From assembly GCF_013128195.2 (NCBI RefSeq), contig NZ_CP053452.2, positions 620,001 to 684,000 of the forward strand: DNA of 64,000 nt, in the 5' to 3' direction. The notes below the pieces were generated by a model that saw only the letters and a program-made list of their open reading frames with translations, ran no database searches and was not told the origin of the DNA. The position numbers and the translations under genes are program-made. This DNA comes from Frigoriglobus tundricola (lineage in GTDB: Bacteria; Planctomycetota; Planctomycetia; Gemmatales; Gemmataceae). This document shows, in pieces, positions 1 to 10,266 of this stretch; positions within the stretch are counted from its first letter, which is position 1; every line of letters begins with the position of its first letter.

Positions 1-15
1 GGTCCGGGCGACTGA

Positions 16-1914
16 CTATGTCGCGTCGTGGCCGGGCCGCGAGATGCCGAGCTTTTTCATCCGGCTGCGAAGCGTGTTCGGGTGCAGGCCGAGCACCTTC
101 GCGGCCCCGTTCGGCCCCTCGATCACCCAGCCGGTTTGGGTTAACACGCCCCGGATGTGATCCGTCTCGACTCTGACCAGGTTCTGCCCGCTCTCATCGG
201 GTGAAGCCGAATCGACTGTAGCTCCTGCGACCGGCAGCACCTCGGGGTCGATTTCCAGTTCGGGGCCGTCGGAGAGGATCACGGCCCGCTCCAAGACATT
301 TTCGAGTTCGCGGATGTTACCCGGCCACGAGTAGGCGACCAGCAGATCGAGCGTCTCCCGGCTCACGGTCTCGATCCGCTTGCCCATCCGACCGGCGAAG
401 CGGTTCACGAAGAACCGCACCAGGAGCGGGATGTCGCCCGTTCGCTCCCGGAGCGGTGGGAGCCGGACCGGGAACACGTTGAGACGATAGAAGAGGTCCT
501 CGCGGAGCTTCCCCTCCTTCGCCATCTTCGCGAGGTCGCGGTTGGTCGCGGCGATCACCCGCACGTCGGCCTTGACCGGTGCCGTTCCGCCGACGCGGTC
601 GAACTCGCGCTCCTGCAACACGCGGAGCAGCTTCGCCTGCGTTTCCAGGGGCAACTCGCCCACCTCGTCGAGGAACAGCGTGCCGCCGTCGGCCAGTTCG
701 AACCGCCCCGCTTTGCGCGCGGTGGCGCCGGTGAAGGCGCCCTTCTCGTGCCCGAACAGCTCGCTCTCGACAAGGCCCGCGGGCAGCGCGGCGCAGTTCA
801 GTTTGATGAGCGGCTTACCCTTCCGCGGGCTGGCGGAGTGGATCGCCCGTGCCACCAGCTCCTTGCCGGTGCCGGTTTCGCCGGTAATTAGCACCGTCGA
901 ATCGGTCCCCGCCACCTTCGACACGCGCTGGAGCACCGACACGAGCGCCGGGCTGCGGCCGACGATCTCGTCGAAGTTGTGGGCCGCTTTGATCTCCTCT
1001 TGCAGGTAGCGGTTCTGCTGCTGGAGCCGCGCCTTCTCCTGCTCCATCAGTACCCGCTCGGTGACGTCAATGAACATGGTGCGGGTGAACTTGCCGCCGG
1101 GATCGGGGCGCGACCACCACTGGACCCAGACCGAGCGGCCGTCGTCCTTGCGGCACAGTTCGAGCACGAGGCCACCCGGGTCGGTGCCGCGGCTGATCGA
1201 CGCGAACGCGTCTTTCACGCGCCGCCGGGCTTCCGGCGTGTCGGGCACGAGTGCGGTGCCGACGGTGCCGGCCACCTCCTCCGGTTTGAGACCGAGGATG
1301 CGGAGGGCCGTGCGGTTGGCGCGCAGGAACCGGGAATCAAGGTCTTCGTGGACGTACGCGATCGGCGCCTCTTCGAACAGGTCGCGAAAGCGCTCCTCGC
1401 TGTCCTTCAGCATCTTCTCGAACTTCAAGCGGTCCAGTTCGGCGGCGGCGCGGGCGGCGAAGATCTGAAACGTGTACAGCAACCGCGGTTCGGGGGGCAT
1501 CGGTTTGGTATCGAACACCGCGAGGTGCCCGAGAACGGCGCCGTTGGCGTCACGGAGCGGCACACCCAGATAGCTCTCCACCTCCGCTGAGCCGGGGTCC
1601 GACGCGAATTTGTGCCGCACGTCGGTCGGGTGGTGGCAGAAATTCCCCTCGAGCACGTCCTCGCACGGGGTGCCGGCCAGATCCCACTCGTCCGGCGGGA
1701 GGAACCGGCCGTTCTCCCAGTACGCGAGCGACCGGACCCGCGTCCGCTGGTCGGCGAACTCGGCGACGAACGCGTTCGGGACACCGGTCGCGGCGCTGAG
1801 GTTCCGCACGAGCGAGCGGAAGAATTCTTCGCCCGTGTACCGGGCGGTGCCCTCGACGATCGCGCGGAGGGCCGCGACTTCCTCGCGGTCGGCGGGTTGC
1901 TCCGAGTCGGACAT
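16..1914 (-). CDS. Sigma-54-dependent transcriptional activator (GAF-PAS-AAA+-HTH)
   Basis: This 632-residue protein should activate sigma-54 promoters in response to a ligand or cofactor. An N-terminal GAF domain (about 12-165) is followed by a PAS domain (about 170-290), a sigma-54 interaction AAA+ domain (about 315-550) and a C-terminal Fis-type helix-turn-helix (about 595-625). The Walker A motif GETGTGKE and the sigma-54 contact loop GAFTGA are intact, so it should be catalytically competent. No receiver domain is present, so it belongs with the FhlA/NorR-like, GAF-sensing type rather than two-component NtrC proteins. The signal and the target operon are unknown. A DoxX-like gene is divergent from it and is a possible target. 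Confidence 0.93.
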   Translation of the reverse strand: MSDSEQPADREEVAALRAIVEGTARYTGEEFFRSLVRNLSAATGVPNAFVAEFADQRTRVRSLAYWENGRFLPPDEWDLAGTPCEDVLEGNFCHHPTDVRHKFASDPGSAEVESYLGVPLRDANGAVLGHLAVFDTKPMPPEPRLLYTFQIFAARAAAELDRLKFEKMLKDSEERFRDLFEEAPIAYVHEDLDSRFLRANRTALRILGLKPEEVAGTVGTALVPDTPEARRRVKDAFASISRGTDPGGLVLELCRKDDGRSVWVQWWSRPDPGGKFTRTMFIDVTERVLMEQEKARLQQQNRYLQEEIKAAHNFDEIVGRSPALVSVLQRVSKVAGTDSTVLITGETGTGKELVARAIHSASPRKGKPLIKLNCAALPAGLVESELFGHEKGAFTGATARKAGRFELADGGTLFLDEVGELPLETQAKLLRVLQEREFDRVGGTAPVKADVRVIAATNRDLAKMAKEGKLREDLFYRLNVFPVRLPPLRERTGDIPLLVRFFVNRFAGRMGKRIETVSRETLDLLVAYSWPGNIRELENVLERAVILSDGPELEIDPEVLPVAGATVDSASPDESGQNLVRVETDHIRGVLTQTGWVIEGPNGAAKVLGLHPNTLRSRMKKLGISRPGHDAT

Positions 1915-1997
1915 CGTACCCTTGCTGTGACCGGAACGGGTGTGCCGGCATCGTACCAGCGCACGCGGTTCGCCGCGAGTCCACCCCCCAACCGAGG

Positions 1998-2564
1998 ATG
2001 CCCATGACGACCGACCAGTCCCAGCCCGTCGCGACGCCCCCGGCTACGACCGACCAAGCCCAACCCGCCGGGGCGCCCCCGGCTGCGACCGACGGCACCT
2101 GCCGCGTCCCCGCACACGGAGCCAAAAATGACCCGTATGCCGATTGTCCCGTTCACAAGTACGTCGTGATCGTGCCCTGGTCGGCACAGGTTCTGGTGGC
2201 GATTCTTCTCGCACAAACGTTGTACTTCAAGTTCACGTACGCGCCGCAGACCCGGTACATCTTCGAACCGCTGGGCGGGCGGCCGGTGGCCACGGCCGTC
2301 GGCCTGTTCGAACTGTTGGCCGTGGTCCTGATCCTGATCCCGCGGACCGCGGCGATCGGCGCAGTGTTGGCGCTGGGGCTGATCGGCGGGGCGATCATGA
2401 CGCACCTCACCACGTTGGGCATATCGGTAGTCGATCCCGAAACCGGCGAGCGCGACGGCGGCCTCCTGTTCTCCATGGCGCTGGCGATCGCGTTCGCGTC
2501 GCTGGTGGTCCTGTGGTACCGCTGGGCCGACTTGCCGCTGATCGGCCGGCTGGCACGGCGGTGA
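1998..2564 (+). CDS. DoxX-like small integral membrane protein
   Basis: This is a 188-residue protein. A proline, alanine and threonine-rich cytoplasmic tail (about 1-50) precedes four hydrophobic segments. The first starts near [20 protein letters not shown], and the overall layout (short helix, FKF motif, paired helices around [20 protein letters not shown]) resembles DoxX/DoxD-type four-helix proteins. Members of that group are linked to quinone-dependent or redox processes, but their role is usually unknown. An ATG two codons downstream (2004) is an alternative start. The gene is divergent from the sigma-54 activator and ends just before a strong hairpin. Confidence 0.7.
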   Translation: MPMTTDQSQPVATPPATTDQAQPAGAPPAATDGTCRVPAHGAKNDPYADCPVHKYVVIVPWSAQVLVAILLAQTLYFKFTYAPQTRYIFEPLGGRPVATAVGLFELLAVVLILIPRTAAIGAVLALGLIGGAIMTHLTTLGISVVDPETGERDGGLLFSMALAIAFASLVVLWYRWADLPLIGRLARR

Positions 2565-2587
2565 CACCAGACAGCCTGTACCCAGAA

Positions 2588-2624
2588 GCGAGCGGGCCGC
2601 CGGGGGAACCGGCGGCCCGCTCGC
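2588..2624 (+). terminator. Strong GC hairpin after the DoxX-like gene
   Basis: A perfect 14-bp stem (2588-2601 with 2611-2624) extends by two more pairs around a 5-nt loop and is followed by TTTCCC. It starts 24 bases after the stop codon, as expected for an intrinsic terminator, although the T-run is short. Confidence 0.7.
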
Positions 2625-2706
2625 TTTCCCTAGCCGCTCTGTAACTCGTTTTGATCGCGGGCATCCGAGAGGTACGAGAACTTTCACCGACGCGGAGCCG
2701 GACCCC

Positions 2707-3228
2707 ATGCTCGAAACGACGTGTACCTGTGAACCGATGGCGGTGCGCCCACTCATCGGTCTTCTGCACCAGCTCTTCGACCTCATCGAAACGCTCACCG
2801 ACGACGAGTACGCCCGGAAGCCGGTGGGCGTGGTGGAAAGCTCCATCGGGGGGCACGTCCGACACAACCTCGATCACATCGAAGCCCTGCTCAACGGGCT
2901 ACCGTCCGGCCAGTTGTGCTACGACCACCGCGACCGCGGAACGAACGTCGAGCGCGACCGGCTCGCGGCGCTGGGCGCGATCCTGCGGCTCGAAGGTGCA
3001 TTGCTCGCGTTCCCCTGGAGCGAGGTGCCCGCGGTCGTGGTCCTCGACGCGCTCGTGGCACCCGACCTGCCGCCCGTACAGGCGACCACGAGTGCGGAGC
3101 GGGAACTGGCCTTTGTCGTCAGCCACACGATCCACCACAACGCACTCGTCCGGGTTATGGTGAAGTGGCTCGGGCGAACGGTGCCGGCCGACTTTGGCTA
3201 CGCGCCGTCCACGATCGCCCGGCGGTAA
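2707..3228 (+). CDS. DinB-like four-helix protein
   Basis: This is a 173-residue soluble protein. It shows the DinB/YfiT-like histidine pattern: GHVRHNLDH in the second helix and a C-terminal VVSHTIHHNAL segment, which together form the usual three-histidine metal site. Some members are thiol S-transferases that use mycothiol or bacillithiol; many have no assigned function. The size is normal for the family. It lies 40 bases before the NRDE gene in the same direction and may be co-transcribed with it and the downstream DedA fusion. Confidence 0.75.
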   Translation: MLETTCTCEPMAVRPLIGLLHQLFDLIETLTDDEYARKPVGVVESSIGGHVRHNLDHIEALLNGLPSGQLCYDHRDRGTNVERDRLAALGAILRLEGALLAFPWSEVPAVVVLDALVAPDLPPVQATTSAERELAFVVSHTIHHNALVRVMVKWLGRTVPADFGYAPSTIARR

Positions 3229-3268
3229 CGAACCCGCGCCCCATCCCGCTCCGTGCCGAGGTCCGACC

Positions 3269-4168
3269 GTGTGTACGCTCACCATCATCCCGATGCCGTC
3301 GAACGGAGTCCAACTCGCCTTCAACCGCGACGAATCGCGCACCCGTGCCGCGGCCCTGCCGCCGCGGAAGCGTCGGTTCGGCAACCGCGTGGCGATTCTG
3401 CCGACCGACCCGACCTCCGGAGGGACGTGGCTGGGCGTCAACGACGCGGGGCTGGTGCTTGGCGTGCTGAACGTGAACCTCCCCTCGACGCGAAGACCTA
3501 CCCCCCCGGCCCCCCTCCCTTCAGACAGAGCGCGGAGCGCGGAGTGCGGTGCGCGGAATGAAGAAGCAGAACTAAAAAGTGCCTTTGGTCTTCCACTCCG
3601 CGTTCCGGGTTCCGCGCTCCGCCCTCCATTCGACGGGAGGGGGGCCGGGAGGGTGGGCTTTCCGCCGCGCTCGCGCGGCGAGATCATCCCCTCGCTTCTG
3701 GACTGCGATTCGCCTTCGGCGGCGCTCGCCGCGTGCGAAAAGCTGAACTACCGCGACTTCGCCCCGTTCCGGTTGGTGCTGGTCGGGGCCGGTATCGTCG
3801 CCGACGTGCGTTGGGACGGGGACGAGCCGATGGTCATGTCGCGCCTCCTCGGCAGTACACCGCTCATGTTCACGTCGTCCGGGTTGGGCGACGATCTGGT
3901 GGAAGGTCCGCGCCGGGGCCTCTTCGCCGAGATGTTCGCGGGCGGACCCGAGACGTGGGTGGCCGCGCAGCGCGCCTTCCACCGGCACGCGTGGCCCGAC
4001 CGCGAACACCTGAGCGTGAACATGAGCCGGGCCACCGCCCGCACCGTGAGCTACGCCGTCGTGGACGTGTGCGCGACAGAAGCCGACTTCACGTACCACG
4101 CCGATGCCCCGAACAGACACGCTCAAACGACCACCGTTTGCATACCTCTCACTCCTGGTGCCGCGTGA
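3269..4168 (+). CDS. NRDE family (TANGO2-like) protein carrying an inserted palindromic repeat
   Basis: The best start is GTG at 3269, because it places Cys at position 2 (M-CTLTIIP), the expected N-terminal nucleophile, and the family motif FNRDES follows at about residue 25. This gives 299 residues. The N-terminal block continues through GGTWLGVNDAGLVLGVLN. Residues from about 77 to 131 do not look like the family: they are proline, arginine and glycine-rich and are encoded by the palindromic element at 3497-3660. The reading frame stays open through the insert, and the conserved downstream part resumes at SLLDCDSPSAALAACEKLNY. Without the insert the length would match typical bacterial TANGO2-like proteins. 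The function of the family is poorly defined. Its stop overlaps the GTG start of the next gene (GTGA). Confidence 0.85.
   Translation: MCTLTIIPMPSNGVQLAFNRDESRTRAAALPPRKRRFGNRVAILPTDPTSGGTWLGVNDAGLVLGVLNVNLPSTRRPTPPAPLPSDRARSAECGARNEEAELKSAFGLPLRVPGSALRPPFDGRGAGRVGFPPRSRGEIIPSLLDCDSPSAALAACEKLNYRDFAPFRLVLVGAGIVADVRWDGDEPMVMSRLLGSTPLMFTSSGLGDDLVEGPRRGLFAEMFAGGPETWVAAQRAFHRHAWPDREHLSVNMSRATARTVSYAVVDVCATEADFTYHADAPNRHAQTTTVCIPLTPGAA
3497..3660. repeat. Imperfect palindromic repeat inside the NRDE gene
   Basis: The outer arms pair a run around CCCCCCCGGCCCCCCTCCC (from 3501) with GGGAGGGGGGCCGGGAGGG (from 3635). Inner segments rich in GCGCGGAGCGCGGAGTG also pair with CACTCCGCGTTCCGGG further right, so the whole 160-bp block is one long imperfect palindrome. 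Related CCCCTCCCTTC half-sites occur at about 13890-13990 and 19785-19815, which indicates a dispersed family. Confidence 0.75.
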
Positions 4169-5757
4169 CCGCCCTGCCCTTTCTCGACTCCGCGACCGGC
4201 CCGGTACTGTTGGCCCTGCTCGTCGTCGCGACGTTCGTTTCGGAGGATCTGACGTGCCTCGGAGCCGGCGCGCTGATCGCAGCCGGGCGCGTGGACTGGT
4301 TCGCGGGCGTGGCGGCGTGCTTCGTCGGGATCACCCTGGGCGATGCCGGCGTGTGGCTCGTCGGCCGTGCGGCCGGGAGTCGGACATGGGTGAAGCGTCG
4401 GCTCCCGGAACCGCGGCTGGCGGAACTGACCGATTGGCTCGGGCGCCACGCCGGGGCCGCGGCGTTCGTCTCCCGGTTCCTGCCGGGCACGCGGGTGCCT
4501 CTGTTACTCGCCGCCGGCGTCACGCGCCGCGGCGGCTCGCGGTACTTGCTCTGGGCGTTCGTTGCCGCTCTGGTGTGGGTTCCGCTGGTGGTGCTGTCGG
4601 TCGCGCTGTTCGGCACGACGGTTCCGCGCTGGGTGCTCCTCGCGGGCGCGTGCGGGGCGCTAGTCGCACAGCGCGTGCTCTCACGCCTCGCAACGCGGAC
4701 CGGCCGGGCACAGCTCCAGGCCAGTGTGTCGCGTCTGTGGCGATGGGAGTTCTGGCCGGCGTGGGTGTTCTACCTGCCACTCGTGCCGTGGTACTTCGCT
4801 CTGGGCGTCCGCTACCGGAGCTTCACGGTGTGGACGGCCGCGAACCCCGGCATCCCCGCGGGCGGCGTGGTGGGCGAATCGAAGTCCGACATCCTGGCGA
4901 AGCTCCCGCCGGAACGGATCGTTCCCACGCTCCTGGTTCCGGCGGGCACACACGCCGACCGTATCCGCACCCTTCGAGAAGCGATCGGGCACGGCTGGGC
5001 CTTCCCGCTGGTCCTGAAACCGGACGCCGGGCAGCGCGGCGCCGGCGTGAAAAAGGTGTCTGACGCGGTCGAGGCTGAGAAGTACCTGCTCGCGAACCCG
5101 GGACCGATCGTCGCGCAACCGTTCCATGCCGGGCCGTTCGAGGCCGGTGTTTTTTACTACCGCGTGCCGGGCGAGTCGGTGGGTCACGTGTTCTCGATCA
5201 CCGACAAAGTGTTCCCGGTGGTCGTGGGCGACGGGCACTCCACGCTGGCGCATCTGATCTGGTCGCACCCGCGCTACCGGATGCAAGCCGCGACCTTCCT
5301 GACCCGGCACGCGGCCGATGCCGATCGGGTCATTGCTGCCGGTGAACGGTTCCCACTGGCGCTGGCGGGCAACCACTGCCAGGGAACATTGTTCCGCGAC
5401 GGCGCACACCTCATCACCCCCGAACTGGAAGCCGCGTTCGATGCCGTTGCGAAGCAGTTCGAGGGGTTCTGGATCGGTCGGTTCGACGTGCGCTACGCCG
5501 ACCCGAACGAGTTCCGCGCCGGCCGCGGGTTCGCGATCGTAGAACTGAACGGCGCGACCTCCGAATCGACCAATCTCTACGATCCCTCATGGTCCCTGTG
5601 GCGGGCGTACCGAACCCTCTTCCGCCAGTGGGAGCTACTGTTTCGAATCGGTGCCGCAAACCGCGCACTCGGCCACGCGCCGATCCGCGTGCGCGAGCTG
5701 TTCCGAGTGATCCGCAGTCACTACCGCGACCGCGCCGTCACAGCTCTGGCGGACTGA
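4165..5757 (+). CDS. DedA-type membrane domain fused to an ATP-grasp domain
   Basis: Start GTG at 4165 overlaps the previous stop and gives 530 residues. Residues 1-190 are a DedA/VTT-type membrane domain with the signatures FVGITLGDAGVWLVGR and FVSRFLPGTRVPLLLAAGV; DedA proteins are implicated in lipid flipping and membrane homeostasis. After a further hydrophobic stretch (WPAWVFYLPLVPWYFALG), residues 265-510 form an ATP-grasp fold: FPLVLKPDAGQRGAGVK is the nucleotide-binding strand and loop, and FAIVELNGATSEST carries the metal-binding Glu/Asn. ATP-grasp enzymes ligate carboxylates to amines or thiols. The fusion suggests a membrane-anchored ligase that modifies a lipid or envelope substrate; this is inference. 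The continuous frame argues against two separate genes. Confidence 0.85.
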   Translation: MTALPFLDSATGPVLLALLVVATFVSEDLTCLGAGALIAAGRVDWFAGVAACFVGITLGDAGVWLVGRAAGSRTWVKRRLPEPRLAELTDWLGRHAGAAAFVSRFLPGTRVPLLLAAGVTRRGGSRYLLWAFVAALVWVPLVVLSVALFGTTVPRWVLLAGACGALVAQRVLSRLATRTGRAQLQASVSRLWRWEFWPAWVFYLPLVPWYFALGVRYRSFTVWTAANPGIPAGGVVGESKSDILAKLPPERIVPTLLVPAGTHADRIRTLREAIGHGWAFPLVLKPDAGQRGAGVKKVSDAVEAEKYLLANPGPIVAQPFHAGPFEAGVFYYRVPGESVGHVFSITDKVFPVVVGDGHSTLAHLIWSHPRYRMQAATFLTRHAADADRVIAAGERFPLALAGNHCQGTLFRDGAHLITPELEAAFDAVAKQFEGFWIGRFDVRYADPNEFRAGRGFAIVELNGATSESTNLYDPSWSLWRAYRTLFRQWELLFRIGAANRALGHAPIRVRELFRVIRSHYRDRAVTALAD

Positions 5758-5790
5758 ACCTGCGTGAGGCGTCGGTGTCTCTCCGACACC

Positions 5791-6486
5791 ATGCTCCACT
5801 ACCCGAAAATCCCCGGCAGCCGCGCCGCACCCACTGGCCGGTGCGTCGCGTTCGACAAACTCGACGGCACCAACCTCCACTGGTGCTGGGAGCGCGACTT
5901 CGGCTGGCACGCCTGACTGCCCCGAGCAACGGAACAAGGATGTTCCGGCAGGGGCAGTCGAGAGCTTGGCACGCGGCGCGACGAGTTCAATCTCACGGCC
6001 GATGGCACCGCGCGATTCGCGGCGGCACACCCCGGTTTGGAAGCGGCCGCGCCGGTGTTTCTCGCGTCTGTTGCGGACCCACTCGACGCCATCCTGCGCG
6101 ACCACGCGAACTATGCGGCGTTCACAACGGTGAAAGCGTTCACCGAGTTCGTCGGGACGAACTCGTTCGCGGGCGCGCACAAGCCCGACGACCCGGAACA
6201 AACGCGGCTCTTCGACGTGTGGGTGGACGGCTACGGGTTCATCGGCCCGCAGCAGTTTGTGGCCGACTTCGGGCACCTTCCGTCGCCGCGCGTCGTCTAC
6301 ACTGGCAAGTTGACCGGCACGTTCCTCGAAGCCGTTCGCGTGGGGAGATACGGCGTGGCGGAAGGCGTGGTGTGCAAGGGCGGAACCGGCGGCGTAGACG
6401 TGTGGATGGTGAAGGTGAAAACGTACGCCTACCTCGAACGACTGAAAGAGTCGTTCGGCGCGCGGTGGGAGGACTACTGGGAGTGA
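5791..6486 (+). pseudogene. RNA ligase-like gene interrupted by a palindromic insertion
   Basis: The N-terminal part starts at ATG 5791 and reads HYPKIPGSRAAPTGRCVAFDKLDGTNLHW. KLDGTN is the nucleotidyltransferase motif I of RNA and DNA ligases, with the lysine that becomes adenylated. After 41 codons the frame meets TGA at 5914 inside a hairpin-forming insertion. The ligase reading resumes in the same frame at about 5965 (GTRRDEFNLTADGTARFAAAH) and continues to 6486, with the C-terminal motif GVVCKGG..WMVKVKTYAYLERL. Removing 5914-5964 (51 bases) would restore one continuous protein of about 214 residues. Unless the stop is read through, the gene is inactive, although the downstream part could start internally near 6037. 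Confidence 0.75.
5914..5964. repeat. 51-bp palindromic insertion in the RNA ligase gene
   Basis: The stem pairs GACTGCCCC (5915-5923) with GGGGCAGTC (5951-5959). After unpaired bases, GGAAC (5931-5935) pairs with GTTCC (5942-5946) around the loop AAGGAT. The piece is 17 codons long, keeps the frame, and brings the TGA stop. TGGCACGC occurs on both sides (5905-5912 and 5967-5974) and may mark the target site. Confidence 0.65.
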
Positions 6487-6538
6487 TCAGGGTTCTGGCG
6501 CGACGGTACGAACACCAAAACCGAATTGAGCAACTCCG

Positions 6539-7438
6539 TCAAACCGCGACCGGCGCTTCGACGGCCGTTCGCTCCTCGCCGGACATGACGTGCTTGGGGG
6601 GCACCTTGACGTTCCACACGACGCCGACCAGCGCGAGCACCCGGATGACCTGATAACTCAGATCGAACTCGTACCACGCGAACCCGTGGCGGGCCGAGTA
6701 CGGGGCGTGGTGGTGGTTGTTGTGCCACCCCTCACCGTGCGTCAGCAGCGCGACCCAGAGGTTGTTCCGGCTCTGCTCGGGCGTCTCGAACCGCCGCGAA
6801 CCGAACAGGTGACAGACCGAGTTCACCGCGTACGTCGCCTGGAGCATGATCACGAGCGGCATGCAGTAGCCGATCACGACGCCGGCCCAGCCCATCGTCA
6901 GGTAGCAGAGCCCCGCGAACAACATGCCGGGCACGAGCCAGAGCCGGTCGAGCCAGACGAGTTCCGGGTACTTCCGCAAGTCCTTCACGACCGCGTAATC
7001 GACGAACAACGTGTCGCTCGCGAACATCCACCCCACGTGCGCGTGCCAGAACCCGCCCTGGACCGGCGAGTGCGGGTCGTCGGGCCGGTCGGAGTGCCGG
7101 TGGTGCAGCCGGTGCGTGGCCACCCACCACAGCGGCCCCTTCTGGATCGCCAGGCACCCGCCCAGCGCGAGCAGGAACTGGAACGCCCGCGAGGTGCCGA
7201 AAGACCGGTGCGCGAAATAGCGGTGGTAGCCGATCGTCACGCTCAGGCCGAACCCGTAAGCGACCCCGAACGCGACCAGGAACGGCCACACGCTCAGTTC
7301 GAGGAACGGGATGGTGAGAAGCGCGAGCAGGGTGACGAGAAAGGTCAAGTTCGAGAGGGCGTTGCGAATCGCGCACCAGCCTTGCGAGCGGGGCCGCGCC
7401 GCGCACGGCCCGAGCGCGTCCGCAGAATGATCTTCCAT
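6539..7438 (-). CDS. Acyl-CoA/acyl-lipid delta-9-type fatty acid desaturase
   Basis: This 299-residue membrane enzyme has the three histidine boxes of the desaturase superfamily: HRYFAH (HxxxxH), HRLHHRHSD (HxxHH) and HNNHHHAP (HxxHH). These bind the di-iron centre that introduces a cis double bond into a saturated acyl chain using oxygen and a reductant. Hydrophobic pairs flank the boxes (FLVTLLALLTIPFLELSVWPFL; LWLVPGMLFAGLCYLTMGWAGVVIGYCMPLV). The sequence around GGCLAIQKGPLWWVATHRLHH is typical of stearoyl-CoA 9-desaturase-like bacterial proteins. It probably adjusts membrane fluidity. It is transcribed alone, convergent with the broken RNA ligase gene. Confidence 0.92.
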   Translation of the reverse strand: MEDHSADALGPCAARPRSQGWCAIRNALSNLTFLVTLLALLTIPFLELSVWPFLVAFGVAYGFGLSVTIGYHRYFAHRSFGTSRAFQFLLALGGCLAIQKGPLWWVATHRLHHRHSDRPDDPHSPVQGGFWHAHVGWMFASDTLFVDYAVVKDLRKYPELVWLDRLWLVPGMLFAGLCYLTMGWAGVVIGYCMPLVIMLQATYAVNSVCHLFGSRRFETPEQSRNNLWVALLTHGEGWHNNHHHAPYSARHGFAWYEFDLSYQVIRVLALVGVVWNVKVPPKHVMSGEERTAVEAPVAV

Positions 7439-7501
7439 GATGTCGATTCGCTCGGGCGGCTCGTCCCGGGAATGGGCGTTTGCCGCGTCCCCATTAGATA
7501 C

Positions 7502-7529
7502 TCGGGCCGGCGGAAATCCGCCAGCCCGA
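7502..7529. other. Intergenic hairpin between desaturase and atpC
   Basis: TCGGGCCGGCGGA (7502-7514) pairs with TCCGCCAGCCCGA (7517-7529), with one mismatch and a 2-nt spacer. It lies in the 277-bp gap downstream of atpC and upstream of the desaturase gene. It could end atp operon transcription, but no T-run follows on the minus strand. Confidence 0.4.
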
Positions 7530-7715
7530 AGTCAAGAGAGCTGGAGCGAACACAGGAGCGCCTCGATATGAAATCGTGGCGTGTAATTTGAGATCGCGGA
7601 TCGCGGATCAACTAGAAAAACCAGCGTTTCGAGTGATTGCGGCCCGGGGCCGTGGGCGCCCCCACACGACCCAGATTACCCATGCTTACGCGCCGCGGGG
7701 GCCGTGAAATTGTAC

Positions 7716-8159
7716 TCAAGAAGACCGATTTTTTGTCGCGACCTTCAGGAGCCCGGCGGCGCGGTCGCTGGCCCTCGTTTTGTTCGCCCGTTCCACGGGA
7801 TTCGTGGCCGGCATCGCGGCGGCCTGGCTCGCCGCGGTCGTCGCCATTTCGTTGGTCACGGTCTCGGCCGGCTTGGCGTTGGCCGTGAGGACGGTCACGA
7901 CGTTCGCGCGCACCTGAACGAACCCGGCCTCGACGAACCACCGCTTCACCGCGCCGGTCTCCGTCAGCCGGAGTTCACCAGCGCCGAGCCGCCCGATCAA
8001 CGGGGCGCGGCCGGGCATCACGCCGAGTTCGCCGTCGAACATCGGCAGGATGACGAGGTCCGCGATCTCGTCCATCACGGCCTTTTCGGGCGTGACGACG
8101 ACGCACCGCACCCGTCCCTTCGGTAGGTCGCCCGTGTCTGCGGTCCCGGTGTGTTCCAC
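7716..8159 (-). CDS. atpC: ATP synthase F1 epsilon subunit
   Basis: This 147-residue protein is the last gene of the atp operon. The N-terminal beta-sandwich is recognisable from VRCVVVTPEKAVMDEIADLVILPMFDGELGVMPGRAPLIGRLGAGELRL, which matches the epsilon consensus (GElGIlpgHapli). Epsilon sits on the rotor with gamma and can inhibit ATP hydrolysis. The C-terminal helical region (from about 95) is alanine and threonine-rich and diverges from classical epsilon, so the inhibitory arm may work differently. It begins 76 bases after atpD. Confidence 0.93.
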   Translation of the reverse strand: MEHTGTADTGDLPKGRVRCVVVTPEKAVMDEIADLVILPMFDGELGVMPGRAPLIGRLGAGELRLTETGAVKRWFVEAGFVQVRANVVTVLTANAKPAETVTNEMATTAASQAAAMPATNPVERANKTRASDRAAGLLKVATKNRSS

Positions 8160-8235
8160 GATCGGCTCGGTGTGTGTGGTGGGGGCGGCGCGGACCCGCC
8201 GGTTGCCCCGACCGCGCGGTCGGGGGCGCGTCTCA

Positions 8236-9773
<1,538 letters not shown>

Positions 9774-9925
9774 AATGACCTCGCGACCTGTTGCGGCAAT
9801 GCGCCGCTCCAAATCAAACCTGTGGCACCAGAAAACTCAGATGGTGTTCGCCGTGCCTAATCACAGCCGGGGCACCTCGTCCTTGTCTCTCGTACCAAAC
9901 AGCGGTGACAGCCGAAGCGTAGCGG

Positions 9926-10240
9926 TCACGTCAGGAGCGGTCCGGGTGCCGCGGGTCGGAGCAGGCGGAAGCCAAGAAGTCCCGCGACCGCGCTCCCCAG
10001 CACCCACCACGCCGGCGAGTTCCCGATCACCCCAGATTGGCTGGCAAACGCCCGCCCGCCGTCCGATCGGATCTCTTGTTCCGTCCGGCTCTCGTACCAA
10101 GGCCACGGCTCGCCAATCGACGTCCACGAGACCTGTCGGACGCTTGAGCCAGCACTACTAGCGCCGCGCTCAACAGAGAAAAACGCCACCAGGCACGATA
10201 CCGCCAACGCAAGCACCAAACATCGCAAGATCCGCCGCAT
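9926..10240 (-). CDS. Small predicted membrane protein within the atp operon
   Basis: No family is recognised in this 104-residue protein. ATG at 10240 is preceded by a near-ideal GGAGGAAATGCC ribosome binding site. An N-terminal hydrophobic helix (MRRILRCLVLALAVSCLVAFF) looks like a signal anchor. A polar middle (about 25-75) is rich in serine, glutamate and tryptophan. A second helix near the C-terminus (SPAWWVLGSAVAGLLGFRLL) is followed by RPAAP. The gene lies between atpG and atpD on the same strand, where most bacteria have no gene. It may be an assembly or accessory factor for the synthase, or a passenger. Confidence 0.65.
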   Translation of the reverse strand: MRRILRCLVLALAVSCLVAFFSVERGASSAGSSVRQVSWTSIGEPWPWYESRTEQEIRSDGGRAFASQSGVIGNSPAWWVLGSAVAGLLGFRLLRPAAPGPLLT

Positions 10241-10266
10241 GGCATTTCCTCCAAGCGATCGCTCTC

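Noticed and set aside
5914-5964. UGA followed at once by a stem-loop, resembling a selenocysteine insertion element
   Set aside because: The ligase family has no cysteine or selenocysteine here, the piece adds 17 non-native residues, and a palindromic insertion explains it better.
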